Below, in pieces: positions 23,160 through 34,219 of a DNA stretch of 64,000 nucleotides (the stretch's first letter is position 1; each line of letters opens with the position of its first letter). The stretch is from Elymus sibiricus (taxonomy: Eukaryota > Streptophyta > Magnoliopsida > Poales > Poaceae). A program made the translations under genes and the position numbers. Below the pieces are notes generated by a model. That model did no database searches and was not told where the DNA came from. It worked only from the letters and a program-made list of their open reading frames with translations. The DNA lies in contig CM077665.1 in the NCBI GenBank assembly GCA_039707655.1, positions 290,164,205 through 290,228,204 of the forward strand, read 5' to 3'.

Positions 23160-24187
23160 ATCATATGTACTCCGTTTTTGATGAACTCGAGCTTGTCTTG
23201 AAGATGACCATAAGGACTAAAACCCACAAAGAGAAAAGCCAACCAAGAACCAAGAAAGATGATGATGCCACGAATGCAATGGTTTGAGCTCTCAACGAAC
23301 GGTACGATCAAGGTACTCACTTGATAGCCCCCATTGATAGTACGGCTATCGATCCTATAACCCGGTCTCCCAACTACCACCATGAGACTGGTAAAATAGA
23401 AAACCCTATCAAGGTCAAACCTTTGCCTTGCGCATAGTCCACTTGAGCTAGATGATGACAATCTTGTCCTTCTCAAGATGGACCACCTTTCTTGATTGCG
23501 TTGGCTCAATGAAGACTAGTTGATTGCTCCCCCATACTCCACTATAGGTGAGCCACTCTTTGGCACATCTTCACAAGTCCATTGTCACCACAATAGATGG
23601 CAAGCTTCAAGCATGATCTCTCCGTGATGCTTCACTTGAACTTGCACACCGCAACCTTGATGACGATCACCACTTGATGTCATCCTCCATTGGTTGTATG
23701 AGATTTTCTTCTTGACGCAATCCCATGGAAATATACCTAACCCCACAATGAACTCTCACGTAGACCATGGGTTAGTACACAAAGCGTAATGGACAATGCT
23801 TACCATACCATGGGATCACTTGATCCCACTTGGTACATCTTCTACGCTTTGTGTGTTGATCAACTTGAATCATTCTTTGCCTTAATCTTGATCAACCTTG
23901 TGTCTTCTCTTCTCTCTTCACAAAGATGATGTCTTGAAGGTAAACATGAATGTTCACACAATCTTCTTCTTCAAGACATGCTTGCAATGAGATCAACTCT
24001 CACATGACCAATCTTTGGATAAAACCTTACATACCACCTTGGTCACCATATAAACTCCTTGAAACCAACGCATGTACTTCAAGAAGTGCCTATGGACAAA
24101 TCCTTCGAATATAACTCCAGGCGACCATTACTCCATAGGGATTTTCATCAATTACCAAAACCACACATGGATAAATGTGCTCTTACA
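23160..24187 (-). other. Right part of the interrupted solo LTR
   Basis: A/T-rich, no coding frame. It ends TCTTACA before the target duplication and is the U3 start of the LTR when read on the minus strand. Confidence 0.6.
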
Positions 24188-25386
24188 CACGGAAAATCAT
24201 GAGGCGGTCTAAGTCCATGACTATTGTTAATGGCGAGTTGCACAGGTGCAGCGTGACTGGAGTTTTTCAACGATGTGTTTCTCCTGAGGAGGGCCGTGAA
24301 ATCTTGCAAGAGATACATGCCGGCGATTGTGGACATCACGCCGGGTCAAAATCCTTGGTGGCCAAAGCCTTTCGGCACGGTTTTTAATGGCTAACAGCTC
24401 ATGCAGATGCAGAGGACTTGGTTAGTAAATGTGATGGGTGTCAGAAATTTGGACGACATGCCCATGTGCTGGCTCAAGAGTTACAGATGATTCCAATCAC
24501 CTGGCCATTTGCGGTCTGGGGGCTTGATATCGTTGGACCGTTTAAAAGGTCTAAAGATAAGAAGACCCACCTCTTGGTGGCGGTTGATAAATTTACCAAG
24601 TGGATTGAGGCAGAGCCAGTTAGCAAGTGCGATGCAGCAACAATAGTTTAGTTTGTCAAGAAGCTGATCTTTCATTTTGGTTACCCTCACAGTATTATTA
24701 CTGACAATGGTACAAATCTATCCAAGAGGGCTATGAAAGAGTTTTGTGAAAGTGAACACATCCGCCTGGATGTCTCCTCCATGGCTCATCCACAGTCTAA
24801 TAGTCAAGCAGAACGTGCTAACCAGGAAATTTTGAGAGGGATCAAACCCCAGCTTATGGTTCCTTTGGGACGAACATCAGGTTGTTGGGTGGAGGAATTA
24901 CCTTCAGTTCTTTGGAGTATCAGAACCACCCCCAACAGATCAACATGCTACACGCCTTTCTTCATGGTTTATGGTGTAGAAGCCGTTCTCCCCAGTGATA
25001 TCCATCATGACTCACCCAGAGTGGTGGCTTACGTTGAAACTGATAATGAGACGGCGCGTCAGGATGCACTGGACGCCTTGGATGAAGAACGGGATCTTGC
25101 AGCCGCACGATCGGCGATTTATCAACAAGATCTGCGTCGCTATCATAGCCGCAGAGTGAAGACCCAGACGTTCCAAGAAGGCAACTTAGTGCTACGTCTG
25201 GTTCAAGATCAGACAGATATGCATAAGTTATCTCCCCCTTGGGAAGGACCTTCTGTGGTCAGCAGAAATCTCAACAATGGGTCATATTACCTCATTGATA
25301 TACGGGAGAGCGACAAGTCACGCACTTCCGGAGAAGAGACCAGCAGGCCATGGAATATTGCTCATCTTCGGCCTTATTATACCTGA
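24188..25386 (+). pseudogene. Integrase of outer Gypsy pol
   Basis: The frame continues the pol linker interrupted at 13520. An HHCC zinc-binding segment is visible (HAGDCGHHAG, then CDGCQKFG), followed by the catalytic core with Asp in LDIVGPF, Asp in ITDNGT and Glu in SQAERANQEI, then the PHPQSN block and the Tat-type C-terminus ending in WNIAHLRPYYT and a TGA at 25384-25386. In-frame stops at 24385-24387 and 24649-24651 disable it. Integrase inserts the cDNA into the host chromosome in the nucleus. The second Asn of the usual NGQAER block is Ser here (NSQAER). Confidence 0.85.
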
Positions 25387-26369
25387 GTCATTGAATCTCA
25401 TCAATGCACATATCTCTGTCATTGTATATACCTTTTTCAATATTATAAAGCTGGCATCCCCATAATTCGGGGCCTCTGCCATTTTCATGCAACAAGTTTT
25501 GTGCAAAGAATTGATTGTTCATAAGGTCACTTGGGGGCTTCCAACCCACTGGGTTTAGCTTTCATACCCTCTTGACTGGCTTAAAAGCCATATTTGAGTT
25601 AAACCTGCCTGTTTGCAACTTGCTACTCCGCCAGGTGACCTGCCGAACGTTTGACAGTCAATCTTTTCAAGACCCTGAACTAGTCAAAGTTAAAACGGCG
25701 GCTTATATCATGTGAGAGCCGGCTTACAGAAAGCTAGGACAAACTCACATGTTTGTTGTAGTATCTCCGCCATGTGGCCCGTTCATACTCTTAACAGTCA
25801 TTCTTTTTTAAGACCGTGAACTTGTTAAGGTTAAAATGACGAATTTATGTCACGTGAGAGCCGGCCTACGGGATTATAGGCATCGATGCCTAGCTTCTTT
25901 GAAGCAAAAATCTTGAGTTTTCTCAAAACCATGTATAAAGGGTTGATCTCTTTTGAGTTGTGCCTTTAAAGCCGCCTTATAACAACTGAAAGTATACACG
26001 TCTATATTTTCTGTTTGTTGTTTTTGCAGGAATTTTTTCCTGAGGAAAGTATTCATCCTCGGATGACTACTCATTGGTCAAAGCTTAGGGTTGTCATGAC
26101 CCGCCAGCGGGTCTTGTTCTCATATTTTCAAGATCATGGGGTACGGAGTTGTTAACTCGCTCAGGAGTATAGCCATAAGCTGCCAGCACAAGATATAACT
26201 TGATAAAGTTCAAAACGTGCACGAAGACACGGCACAGGCAAGCAGTTTTTAGCTAAGTCTATTACAAGGCTACGCAGAGCCCAAAATTTTGGGCCAACGT
26301 TTTTCATGCGACCACAACCTGGCCATAAGATACTACGGGTTAAGCTTCATCCTAGGCTAACTCCTTCGT
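25387..26369 (+). other. Spacer between integrase and antisense gene, with an internal duplication
   Basis: No coding frame. Two diverged copies of an about 85-bp unit lie at 25650-25737 and 25791-25876. Each contains CAGTCA, TTTT(C/T)AAGACC, GTGAGAGCCGGC and a final TA(C/G)-rich end, 140 bp apart. Confidence 0.55.
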
Positions 26370-29300
26370 CTAAGCTGCTGACGGGTCATCCTGCGCCGGG
26401 TTTTCTGTCTCCTGGATCTGAAGATTGTCCACATCCCAGTTGTAGTTGATCAAGGCCTGGAATTCACCTTCATCATGCAAGATTGGAGACGGGTCAACAT
26501 CAGGGGAAAAGATGTGCTTACGACGATGAGGAGTCAGATCTACCGGCTCAAAAGTAGGTGCTCGAACCCGTCCATTGTTCTCATCGTAAGCCGCCTGATA
26601 AACCTTCATATCAGCCTCTGCAGCTAGTTGGCTGGCCAATACTTGAGACGCTCTGAAGCAACGAGCATATTCATCTTGCGTGAATTCTGAGCCATCGTCC
26701 TTCAGGTGTGGGAACCCTCCCACCATCTCTTCCGGGTTAAGCTTTGGTGCATAAGCTAAAGCCCGGCTCAAAGCAGCTATTGCGCCGGTACGGGCGGCTG
26801 ATTTCTTCAATTCTTCAAACTACTTGGGGATGGTGGAGAGGCATTTTAGCACGTCTTTGGTAAGCTTTGGAGTGCCCTTTTCACCCATGACAGTCCTAAT
26901 GGTGAAAAGACTTCCAGCGTACAACTGCTCAGTGAATGAATACAAAGCCTTCAGCTTCAGCAAGCTGTCATCCGGAAGATTGCGAGTTCGACGGCCTACA
27001 AATAGTTCAATTGTATAAGTCGCCGGGCGAGCCTTTCATAAGACTGTTTGAGCAAGTTATTCACAAGATAGTCAACAATGCTTACCAAAGACCGCTTCAG
27101 TCATCCGAGCTACATGCCGTTTCAGACTGATCAATTCTTCAGTCACAGGTTTCAGTTGGCCCTCGGCGTATTCAGCACGTTTGGTCAAGGTGGCTTGTTC
27201 AGCTTTAGCAGATTGTTTGAACGCCTCAAAATCCGCCTTGATCTTTGCCAGCTCTATTGAGGAGAGCCGCCATTTTGCGTCAGCTTCAGCTCAGACATCT
27301 TGTTGAAGCGCCAGGTTTTTTCTCAGGTCATTCAAGCTTGACTCGGCCTCATTTAAAGTTACCTGCACAATTAACGGTTATTAAAGTGAAAACTTGCCAA
27401 TCTTAAGCCGGTAGCACAATGCAATTGGGGGCAGAGAAGAAATTTGTTACAAGTTTCAAGCACATTGCGAGGAATATCATTGACACTTGGGGGCTAATGT
27501 CTCTCAGTTCTATCAAGTATATAACAAAAGCAGACCCGGATCATCTTCAAGAAGATAACCCGGCCCTTGGGGGCTATAGGCTCTACAATTTGCAGAACAA
27601 ATCACTAGTTTTTCTTTACAAACGTAAAAGACCCGGCTATCTCAAGAGATAAGCCGGCCCTTGGGGGCTACGATTGGAATTCTTTCATGTCAGCAAAATA
27701 AGTGCCGACTCATTATTTGCATAATGACCCGACCCTTGGGGGCTACACGCTGATCAAGTAAAGTCTATATGTTATGGAAGACCCTGCTTATCTTCAAGAA
27801 AATAAGCCGGCTCTTTGGGGCTACGTAAGGTTATAAGGGATGCGGATAAGTTTAGTATACCTCATATTTCTTCTTCATCATACCAACCAAGTTGGCTTTC
27901 ATGTCCCGGCTTGCTGAGAGGCGGCTCAAATATCCGGAGTGCAGCTTGTCAACCGTAATCTTCTCAAGATTGGGGAGATCAAGTTTAACCTTCTCCTTTT
28001 CAGGCGAAGGCGCCTCATCCTTGCTAATATGCTTGGTCAGCACATTGGAAGGGGCTGGAGTTGAATAAGCCTTCCCAGTAATGATAACTTCTTCATGGGA
28101 AGCCACATCTTCAACTGTTGGCAGAGGGCTAGGCGGCTTAGGATCAGCTTCCGAATTGTCCTCAGGAATCACAATATCTAGATCCACCGGCTCAGTAGGC
28201 TGGGGAGTTTCATCATGGGCGCCTTGTTGAGCTTCAGAGGGCCCAACACGGCTGTCAGGAATGTCAAGCTTCGGATCCTCCGGCTCAGGGGCATCAGGAT
28301 TGGCGGATGACCTGCTTAATTTCCTCTTCTTGGCTTGTGCCCTGTGAACAAAAGATTTCAGGATAAGTTATATACAAGGATAAAAATTTAGCAATCAATA
28401 TTGGACGCAAAGAAGAAAGTTACCCTGGGTTGATAACTAGACGTGGCAGCTTGGAAGCGGTAGAGTCGCCAGAGGAAGGAGGAGTTTCCTGAAACGTTAA
28501 AGTTGAGTAGTATGAGCAGTTAATTGTATTAGGCTAGTATGCAGAAGAAATGAAAACAAAGCTATAAACTACCTCATTACGGCGTTTCCGAGTAGCCGGA
28601 GCGTCGGGTAAGCCGGCCACTAGATCATCAGAGCTGCCGCTCCGGGTTTGACGCCTGGAGTCATGTTGCTACTTCTTAAAAAGAAAGTTGGGATCCAAGT
28701 GAGCAAGGGGGTGTGAAAATTTTACTTTCTAGATGACCCGCCGTATTTTCTCTCTTGGCAAAGGTTCTGAGTCGGAGGAGATTGTAGTTACCTCTGCTGC
28801 GCCGATTGGCTTGTCTCTGCGTCACCCTGAGAGGAGTCAGCGTCAATAAGTTGCATGAAAAGAAGGCCAAGAGAGTCAAGTTCTACCTCCGAGTCATCCA
28901 GGTCAAGCAGCTCTTCAGCTGTTGGTTTCTTCTTACGAGTCGGAGCCCGGGTCTTAGTTGCCTTTGTCTTCTTCTTTGAGGTAGAGGTTGTGGTTATCCT
29001 CTTCTTCTAGAAGGAAGAGCCGGCCTGCATATATAAATGCATTTGCAGAAAGGTTAAATGAGGTAAAGTGCCAAATCTAAAGGAAAAGAGTGAAGCATTA
29101 AGGTAAAAAGTCTTACTGCGGGAGCCGGGTTATGAGCATAGAAGGGATTTAACCCCGTCTTGTTGCAGACCTCCTGAGGTTCTCCCAGTAGTGATTTGAC
29201 AATCAGGTTGAGGTCCTTGTCCATTAGAGGCGTCTGATTGAAGCGCTGAGGGTCATTCACTTCACCAGTGTATTCACACATTAAGCCGCCGCGCCGGCTC

Positions 29301-29955
29301 AATGGTAAGAGTGTCCAAAAAACCCAGCAGCGGGTTAGATCAACGCTAGTTAATCAGTTGGCCAATAAAGCCCTGATCTTTGAAAATGTTGGAGCGTATT
29401 GGGCGCGCACTATGGCAGACAACCGGTCTGGGAGCTCGGTGGTGGTGCAAAGCCGGTAGGGACGATAACCCGGCAATGGATTTTCTCCGACTGGAGAAGT
29501 GTCTCTGCAATAGAACCAGGTGTGATTCCAATCCTTGGGATGGCTAGGCAGAGTCGCCGAGGGAAAAGACACATCCCTTCGCCTCTGAATTGAAACGCCA
29601 CCAAGCACAAGGCTTGGTCCATCTGCAATTTCCGTCTGGCGGTTGATGTAGAAGAAATCTCTGAAGAGGTCAACGGAGGGCTCTTCTTACAGATATGCTT
29701 CACAGAATATTTGGATTGGCACAAGTTGGTAACACAGTTGGGGCCAATGTCTTGAGGATGAAGCTTGTAAAAATGCAGGGCATCCCGAAAAAACTTTGAT
29801 CCGGGCGGTGAGAAGCCGCGGAGAAGATGGTCTGTGAAGACGATAACTTCCCCTTCCTTAGGTTCGGGAGTGAACTCCCATGACTATGAAATCATTGAGG
29901 ATCTCCTCGGTAACCCGGAGCCTACCCAATCGCAAGAGGCGGGGGCTTTAGCCAT
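26370..29955 (-). pseudogene. Antisense PF04195-like multi-exon gene of outer Gypsy element, decayed
   Basis: The start is the ATG at 29955-29953, opening with an MAKAPASCDW-type N-terminus. The PF04195-like domain follows in pieces across 29890-29050: VIVFTDHLLRGF-PP-FF, KLHPQDIGPN, then DWNHTWFYCRDTSP-GENPLPGYR and MCEYTGEV-DPQRF. Frameshifts break it into short frames. Downstream exons are suggested by an acidic Pro-rich segment (28187-27852) and a C-terminal frame (26810-26370) with conserved-looking FPHLKDDGSEFTQDEYARCF and an acidic end. Splice sites are probable between these blocks, but I could not fix them all. The segment 26820-27360 looks like a broken coiled-coil exon. The gene is antisense to gag-pol and lies between integrase and the 3' LTR, as in gypsy A and B. 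Product function is unknown. Confidence 0.55.
27532..27824 (-). repeat. Four copies of a hairpin-forming repeat in a probable intron of the antisense gene
   Basis: Copies at about 27532-27577, 27630-27670, 27725-27745 (partial) and 27781-27824. The better ones pair ATCTTC with GAAGAT or CCGGCTTATCT-like arms with AGATAAGCCGG, and all end in GGCCCTTGGGGGCTA or a close variant. Confidence 0.7.
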
Positions 29956-30682
29956 AACGGCGGGTTAAACGCTATGGAAAGACATGGATATGCAGCGGGT
30001 GAAGAACATTACATGACCAAAACATCTATGACTAAGACGGCAATGCTACTTGGCGAGTCATTGTTAAGTTATGAGCCGCCGTCAACTACAGGAATGAAGC
30101 GAATTATACTTTGCCAGGGAGAGCTGGCAGCATGATGGCGGGTTAAATGGACAAGTGACTATTGAAAATATTGCTATGTACAAACAAGTTCCACCAACTA
30201 CGGTTGTAGTTACAAGATCTACGGACAAAGATAAAAGGGAAATAATTTCTAAACCTAAAGACGTCAGTGGAAGAACAGGCAGTTCATATATGGATTCTAG
30301 TGAGGAAACGATCTACACTGGGTATGGAATACGTATTAAACGGAGCGCCGCGCGGTTTGGCTAGTGTGTTGGAGCCTACAGGCATTTTTTCCTTTCCAAT
30401 CTACGGAAAATACTCCAATGAGCGACGGCGGACTCGGAAGAGCTCCAGTGAACTAATGTTGATCTGAGAGACAGAAGAATGGAACCTGGAAGATGACAGG
30501 GGGTGCGGGCGTGTGCCAGCGAAGCTCTGGTCATAGTCAGGGGGATGCAGCGGCCTTGTTGAGGACGACGGCGCGGTCTGGACGACGCGGCGGAGCTTCG
30601 GTTGCGCCGGCGTCTGGAGGAAGAAGAAGAGAGAGGTGGCAGCGGGTGAAAGTGAAAGGGATGGGACCCCCCCCCCCCGCGC

Positions 30683-30692
30683 CTATTTATAA
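30683..30692 (-). promoter_or_regulatory. TATA box upstream of the outer element's antisense gene
   Basis: Minus strand CTTATAAATAGG after a C-run, at the head of a CT-rich leader. It lies about 730 bp before the ATG at 29955, so a long or spliced 5' leader would be needed. The remaining sequence 29956-30969 shows no clear frame. Confidence 0.5.
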
Positions 30693-30969
30693 GGGGGAGA
30701 TTGAACAGCAACAGTCCAACACGGGAATCGAGGAGACAAAATGATGATTGACCAAGAAAACGCCTCGATTCTCGAGTTGGCCAGTTAATGCAAAGATCCG
30801 TTGTGATGTCATTAAGATCTTTTGGATTTACCAGAGATAACGTCATCCATTTTTACATGGCGGGTCATGAACGTTTATTTCAGGTTAGGTGATTATGAGG
30901 AACACAAGACTCGCCAACCAGAAGACTTGAAGATTGACATGAACAGGTTCAAATCAATCTGGGGCCTAA

Positions 30970-31517
30970 TGTTGGGGATATAACCCCACGGTGAGACCCG
31001 CCCAGGAATGGCCGGGTTAGGAAGTTGGCGGCTTAGCAGTGAGGCCTTAAACAGGCCGGAAGATTAAGACAAGGCATGGAAGTAACTTGCCAGACGGGCC
31101 GGGCGGAGGCCCAAAGCCGGAAGGCAATGTGTGACCCGGAAGTGTAAGCCACCAGGAGATGGCTTGCTAGACAAGGCAAGGTGATTTAGAGATAAGGTCG
31201 GTTACTAGATGTAACCCAGCCCGGACTCTTGTAAGCCCATGGCCTCGACCTGTGTATATAAAGGCGGGTTCCCTGGGCGGCTTAAGGGACGAAAACCTTT
31301 GATAGAGAGCTAGGTCAAGCGAATCCGCTCCCTTCTAATTGATACTCAATCAATAGAACTCAGAGCAGGATGTAGGCTTTTACCTCCTTCAAGAGGGGCC
31401 GAACCTGGGTAAACCTGTGTCTTTTGTCCCGACCAACCCCTTCGAGTTAACCGCCGTAGCGATGGCTTCACCCCTAAGTCCTTTCACTAGGACATCTGCC
31501 ATGACAAAACCACGACA
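30970..31517 (+). repeat. 3' LTR of outer Gypsy element
   Basis: 548 bp, TGTTGGGGAT...CCACGACA, preceded by a purine-rich CTGGGGCCTAA. TATA box TATATAAA at 31255-31262. The 5' LTR is off window, so the borders rest on the termini and on where Copia LTR sequence resumes. Confidence 0.8.
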
Positions 31518-32485
31518 GCATGGGTAGAACAGATTGATTGGATGGAAAGCAACTTGGGGAGGCTAGAAATCAAGATCCATATGCTTGGAGTGGATGATCT
31601 TGACCTCAACACAAGGGTAGGTGGATCTCTCTCAGAAAATTAGATATGGCAAGTGGGTGTGTGTTCTGAGTGCTTCTCTAACGAGTGAGCGGTTGTGAAG
31701 GGGTATATATAGGCTTCTCCAAAAATCCAACCGTTACAACATTACTGCCCAACTCGGTGAAACCGAAGTGAAACTCTCCGACTAGTTCAAAATGTGGCAA
31801 CTTTGACGTTTTCGGTGAGACCGATATATGAATCTCGGTGGTACCGGTATGTGTGACCTAGGCAGGTAGCAAATCTCGGTGAGACCGATTCCTCAAACTC
31901 GGTGGGAATGATTTCAAGAAATGGGTTGACAGAGAGTGGGTCCAATTTTTCGGTGAGAACGATTCTCAGAACTCGGTGGGACCAATTCTAGAAAATGGCT
32001 AACCAGAAAGTTGGTCACTGTTTTCGGTGGCACCGAATGGAATGTTGGTAGTACCGAGATGCTAGGGTTTGATTTAGCTTCTGTCTTGGATAAAATCGGT
32101 GGACCCGAATGGGAAGTTGGTGTCACTGAATTTAGACTTTTGGCTTTGGACAGAGGATATGTGTGGGAAAGTGGGTGAGTATTTTTCGTGGCTACCTCTA
32201 AGAACTTGAGCAACCAGATCATCATATTTACCTCATCCCCTTTTAATAGTATTGGCTTTCCTATGGACTCAAAGTGATTTCTCACAAAATGTAAAATGTA
32301 AAGTCCTTGTTCTTGAAGCGTGGCCAATCTTAGTCCTTCCTTTCATTGGGGAGGTTCTCCACACAATCTTTTAACCAACCCATCATTCAACTTTTTCCTG
32401 AGATACACTTAGTGGAAACATTAGTCCAATGAAATATATGTTGTTATTAATTACCAAAACCACCTAGGGAGAAGTGGTGCTTACA
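31518..32485 (-). repeat. 3' LTR of copia-1, partial (LTR-X)
   Basis: Aligns with about 45890-46800 of the LTR at 45289-46800. The remaining third is missing because the outer Gypsy element inserted here. TATA box (minus) at 31704-31711. Palindromic TCGGT...ACCGA motifs fill 31750-32110. Confidence 0.8.
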
Positions 32486-33010
32486 ATCTCCCCCTTTTTG
32501 GTAATTGATGACAACATATATATCAAAGCTTCGATAAGATATATAATCAATGAATAGCATCGTTGCTTTGAGAAGTTTGTGATAAGGAAGAGCTCCCCCT
32601 AAATTTGTGCATTATTTTAAATTTGCGTTTGAATGCAAATGCACAATCGATTAGGATCATGGGTCACTCTTCCATGTCACATACAACATGGTGGTGCGCA
32701 AAAATTAATATGAATGAATTGCATAAGCATATCACACCAAACAAGTGAATGATCATCTCATAGACATCTCAAAGATAGGAAATAGCAGCATCATACAAAA
32801 GTATATGATCGATCACCTACAAAGTTTCAACCAAATGATAAAGCAAATGTTTTTAAAACTGCAGAGAGGAATCAAAATGTTACACACTCTCTCTCGAAGC
32901 CCTATGATCTATAACCTCTCCCCCTATGGCAACAAGTTACCAAAAGGTTCAGAGCTATAGAGCTAATTGTCGCTTTGGGCATGGTCTCCTCCATGAGATG
33001 ATGAAACTGC
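32486..33010 (-). other. Copia-1 region between ORF3 and the 3' LTR, with multiple polypurine tracts
   Basis: Minus-strand purine runs AAAAAGGGGGAGAT at 32486-32499, AGGGGGAGCT near 32590 and a further GGGGGAG near 32920 precede the LTR. It corresponds to 46801-47203 of copia-2. No coding frame. Confidence 0.6.
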
Positions 33011-33202
33011 TCATGTGGCTGTCGAAGGAGTCGAGAGAAGAGCATCCGCAAACGCTTCGACTGAAGTCCTCTGAGGTGGTGGTGTAGACACAGGAGGCGC
33101 TGGAGGAGCTGATGGAGCTGTGGCAGGTGCTGGTGAGGTAGGCCTCGTTTCTAGAGCTGGCACGGTAGGAGTCCTGGCTTGGGTATTGAACTGAGTGCTG
33201 GT
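33011..33202 (-). pseudogene. C-terminal remnant of copia-1 ORF3
   Basis: The last about 60 codons of ORF3 survive, Thr/Pro/Ala-rich with an EAFADALLSTPS-like end that aligns with the C-terminus of copia-2 ORF3 (EIFADAVLSTPS). The stop is TGA at 33011-33013. Everything upstream is replaced by the gypsy A LTR at 33203. Confidence 0.65.
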
Positions 33203-34113
33203 TGTCGTCGTTTTCTCACGACAGATGCCATGGGGTGGCTTATCGAGAGTGGTTGGGGCCGAAGGACGCCGACGGGCTCCGGGAGCGGGATTAGGCACAA
33301 GCGGCGAGGGACACACGATGTACCCAGGTTCAGGGCCCTCCGTGGGAGGTAATACCCCTAGTCCTGCCGGTCTGGTTGATAAACCAAGGGGGGGCTACAA
33401 TAGTGCTCCTTGAGCTGTATGGATAGAGGAAGAAGTAGGGGTTAGCTCGGCCTCTCTGCCTCTCTACGTGGGTGTGTGCCTGCGTATGCTAGGAAAGAAT
33501 CCTCTTTCTGCATGGGGGACCTCCGGGGGGTTTTATAGGGCAACCCCCTGGAATACAATATGAGTAGAAGGCTCCGGAAGGCCCCATCTGGCGGTCTGTC
33601 TAGCCGGCCGTGGGGCCCCTGGCTGAGGGGTCTCTTCACTGGTAGGGCCCGCCGGCTGCGGGGTCCCGTCGGGAGCCGGAGGGGACCCGCCCGGCGGGCC
33701 CCTGTGCCCGTCTCGTCGCGGCACGGGTCGTCCTTCGGGGCGTCGTCTTGCGGCAGCCGGGCGCGGTCAGCGGTACGGCCGGCCGCGCTGTAGCCATGCC
33801 GGGGCAGGTAATGGAGTGGTTGAGGGCAGGCCGGCACTGTGTTGTTCGCCAGGTCGCAGTCGGCCAGGGTCAGAGGCATTGTCGCCTCCACTGTGGCCAC
33901 GCGGGCGCTGACCCCCGACGCTCCGGGGGCCTCTGTAGCCACGCGTGCTCTGACAGCAGTACCTACAGCACCGCCGGCTAGGGGGCTAAGGGTCTCCGCC
34001 CCTAGCCGGCCGATTGGTGGAGCCGGACACGTGGAGCCGGACTGCAGGGGGAGGCAGCTCGTCCTGCAGTTGTTTTGAAAAGTTGAAGGAAGGAGTCGGC
34101 TGAGGCTACCCCG
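33203..34113 (-). repeat. 3' LTR of gypsy A, U3 end deleted
   Basis: On the plus strand it starts TGTCGTCG. It aligns with LTR-B 47204-48087, then jumps at about 34113-34116 to sequence matching gypsy B near 48413, losing the LTR end, the polypurine tract and about 300 bp of antisense upstream region. Minus-strand TATA (CTATAAAAC) lies near 33531-33540. Confidence 0.85.
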
Positions 34114-34211
34114 AAGTTGGCATTCCCGGAACGCTTTAATGTTCTTCCCGCGTCAGACGGGGGCAGCGGGGATCGTGCGCGACAAATCCGCTCCCCGCTA
34201 CCTCCGCGCGG

Positions 34212-34219
34212 GGGTTTAA
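34212..34219 (+). promoter_or_regulatory. TATA-like element of gypsy A antisense gene
   Basis: GTTTAAATG follows CGCGCGGGG and is conserved in gypsy B (48510-48517). A GA microsatellite at 34302-34324 lies in the leader between it and the ATG. Confidence 0.4.

Larger units (their letters stand above)
13521..24187 (-). mobile_element. Sirevirus-like Copia solo LTR, minus strand, split by J-type copy 2
   Basis: The ends are TGAAAGGACG on the left and TCTTACA on the right, flanked by a 5-bp duplication with one mismatch. Without the nested J-type element the insert is about 2.74 kb (13521-15228 plus 23160-24187). I see no primer-binding site, polypurine tract or coding frame in it, so a solo LTR left by LTR-LTR recombination is the simplest reading. 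The right end (on the minus strand TGTAAGAGCACATTTATCC, then a TTTTGGTAATT stretch) resembles the starts of the Copia LTRs at 32485 and 46800. A minus-strand TATA box supports the orientation. It is unusually long for a Triticeae Copia LTR, so an internally deleted element remains possible. Confidence 0.65.
9170..31517 (+). mobile_element. Outer Tat-lineage Gypsy element, 5'-truncated by the window
   Basis: Order on the + strand: gag (from 9170), protease, RT, RNase H, a second (archaeal-type) RNase H, the insertion 13521-24187, integrase, an antisense gene and the 3' LTR (30970-31517). The second RNase H next to integrase is the hallmark of the Tat/Ogre group of Gypsy elements. The 5' LTR and gag start should lie left of the window, beyond J-type copy 1. 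The element sits inside a Copia LTR: its 3' LTR ends at 31517, and Copia LTR sequence resumes at 31518. GCATG (31518-31522) would be its target duplication, with the partner off window. Many stops and an RT deletion make it defective. Confidence 0.85.

Noticed and set aside
33203..33207. Target duplication for gypsy A
   Set aside because: Its right end was deleted, so CTGGT at 33198-33202 has no partner to compare.
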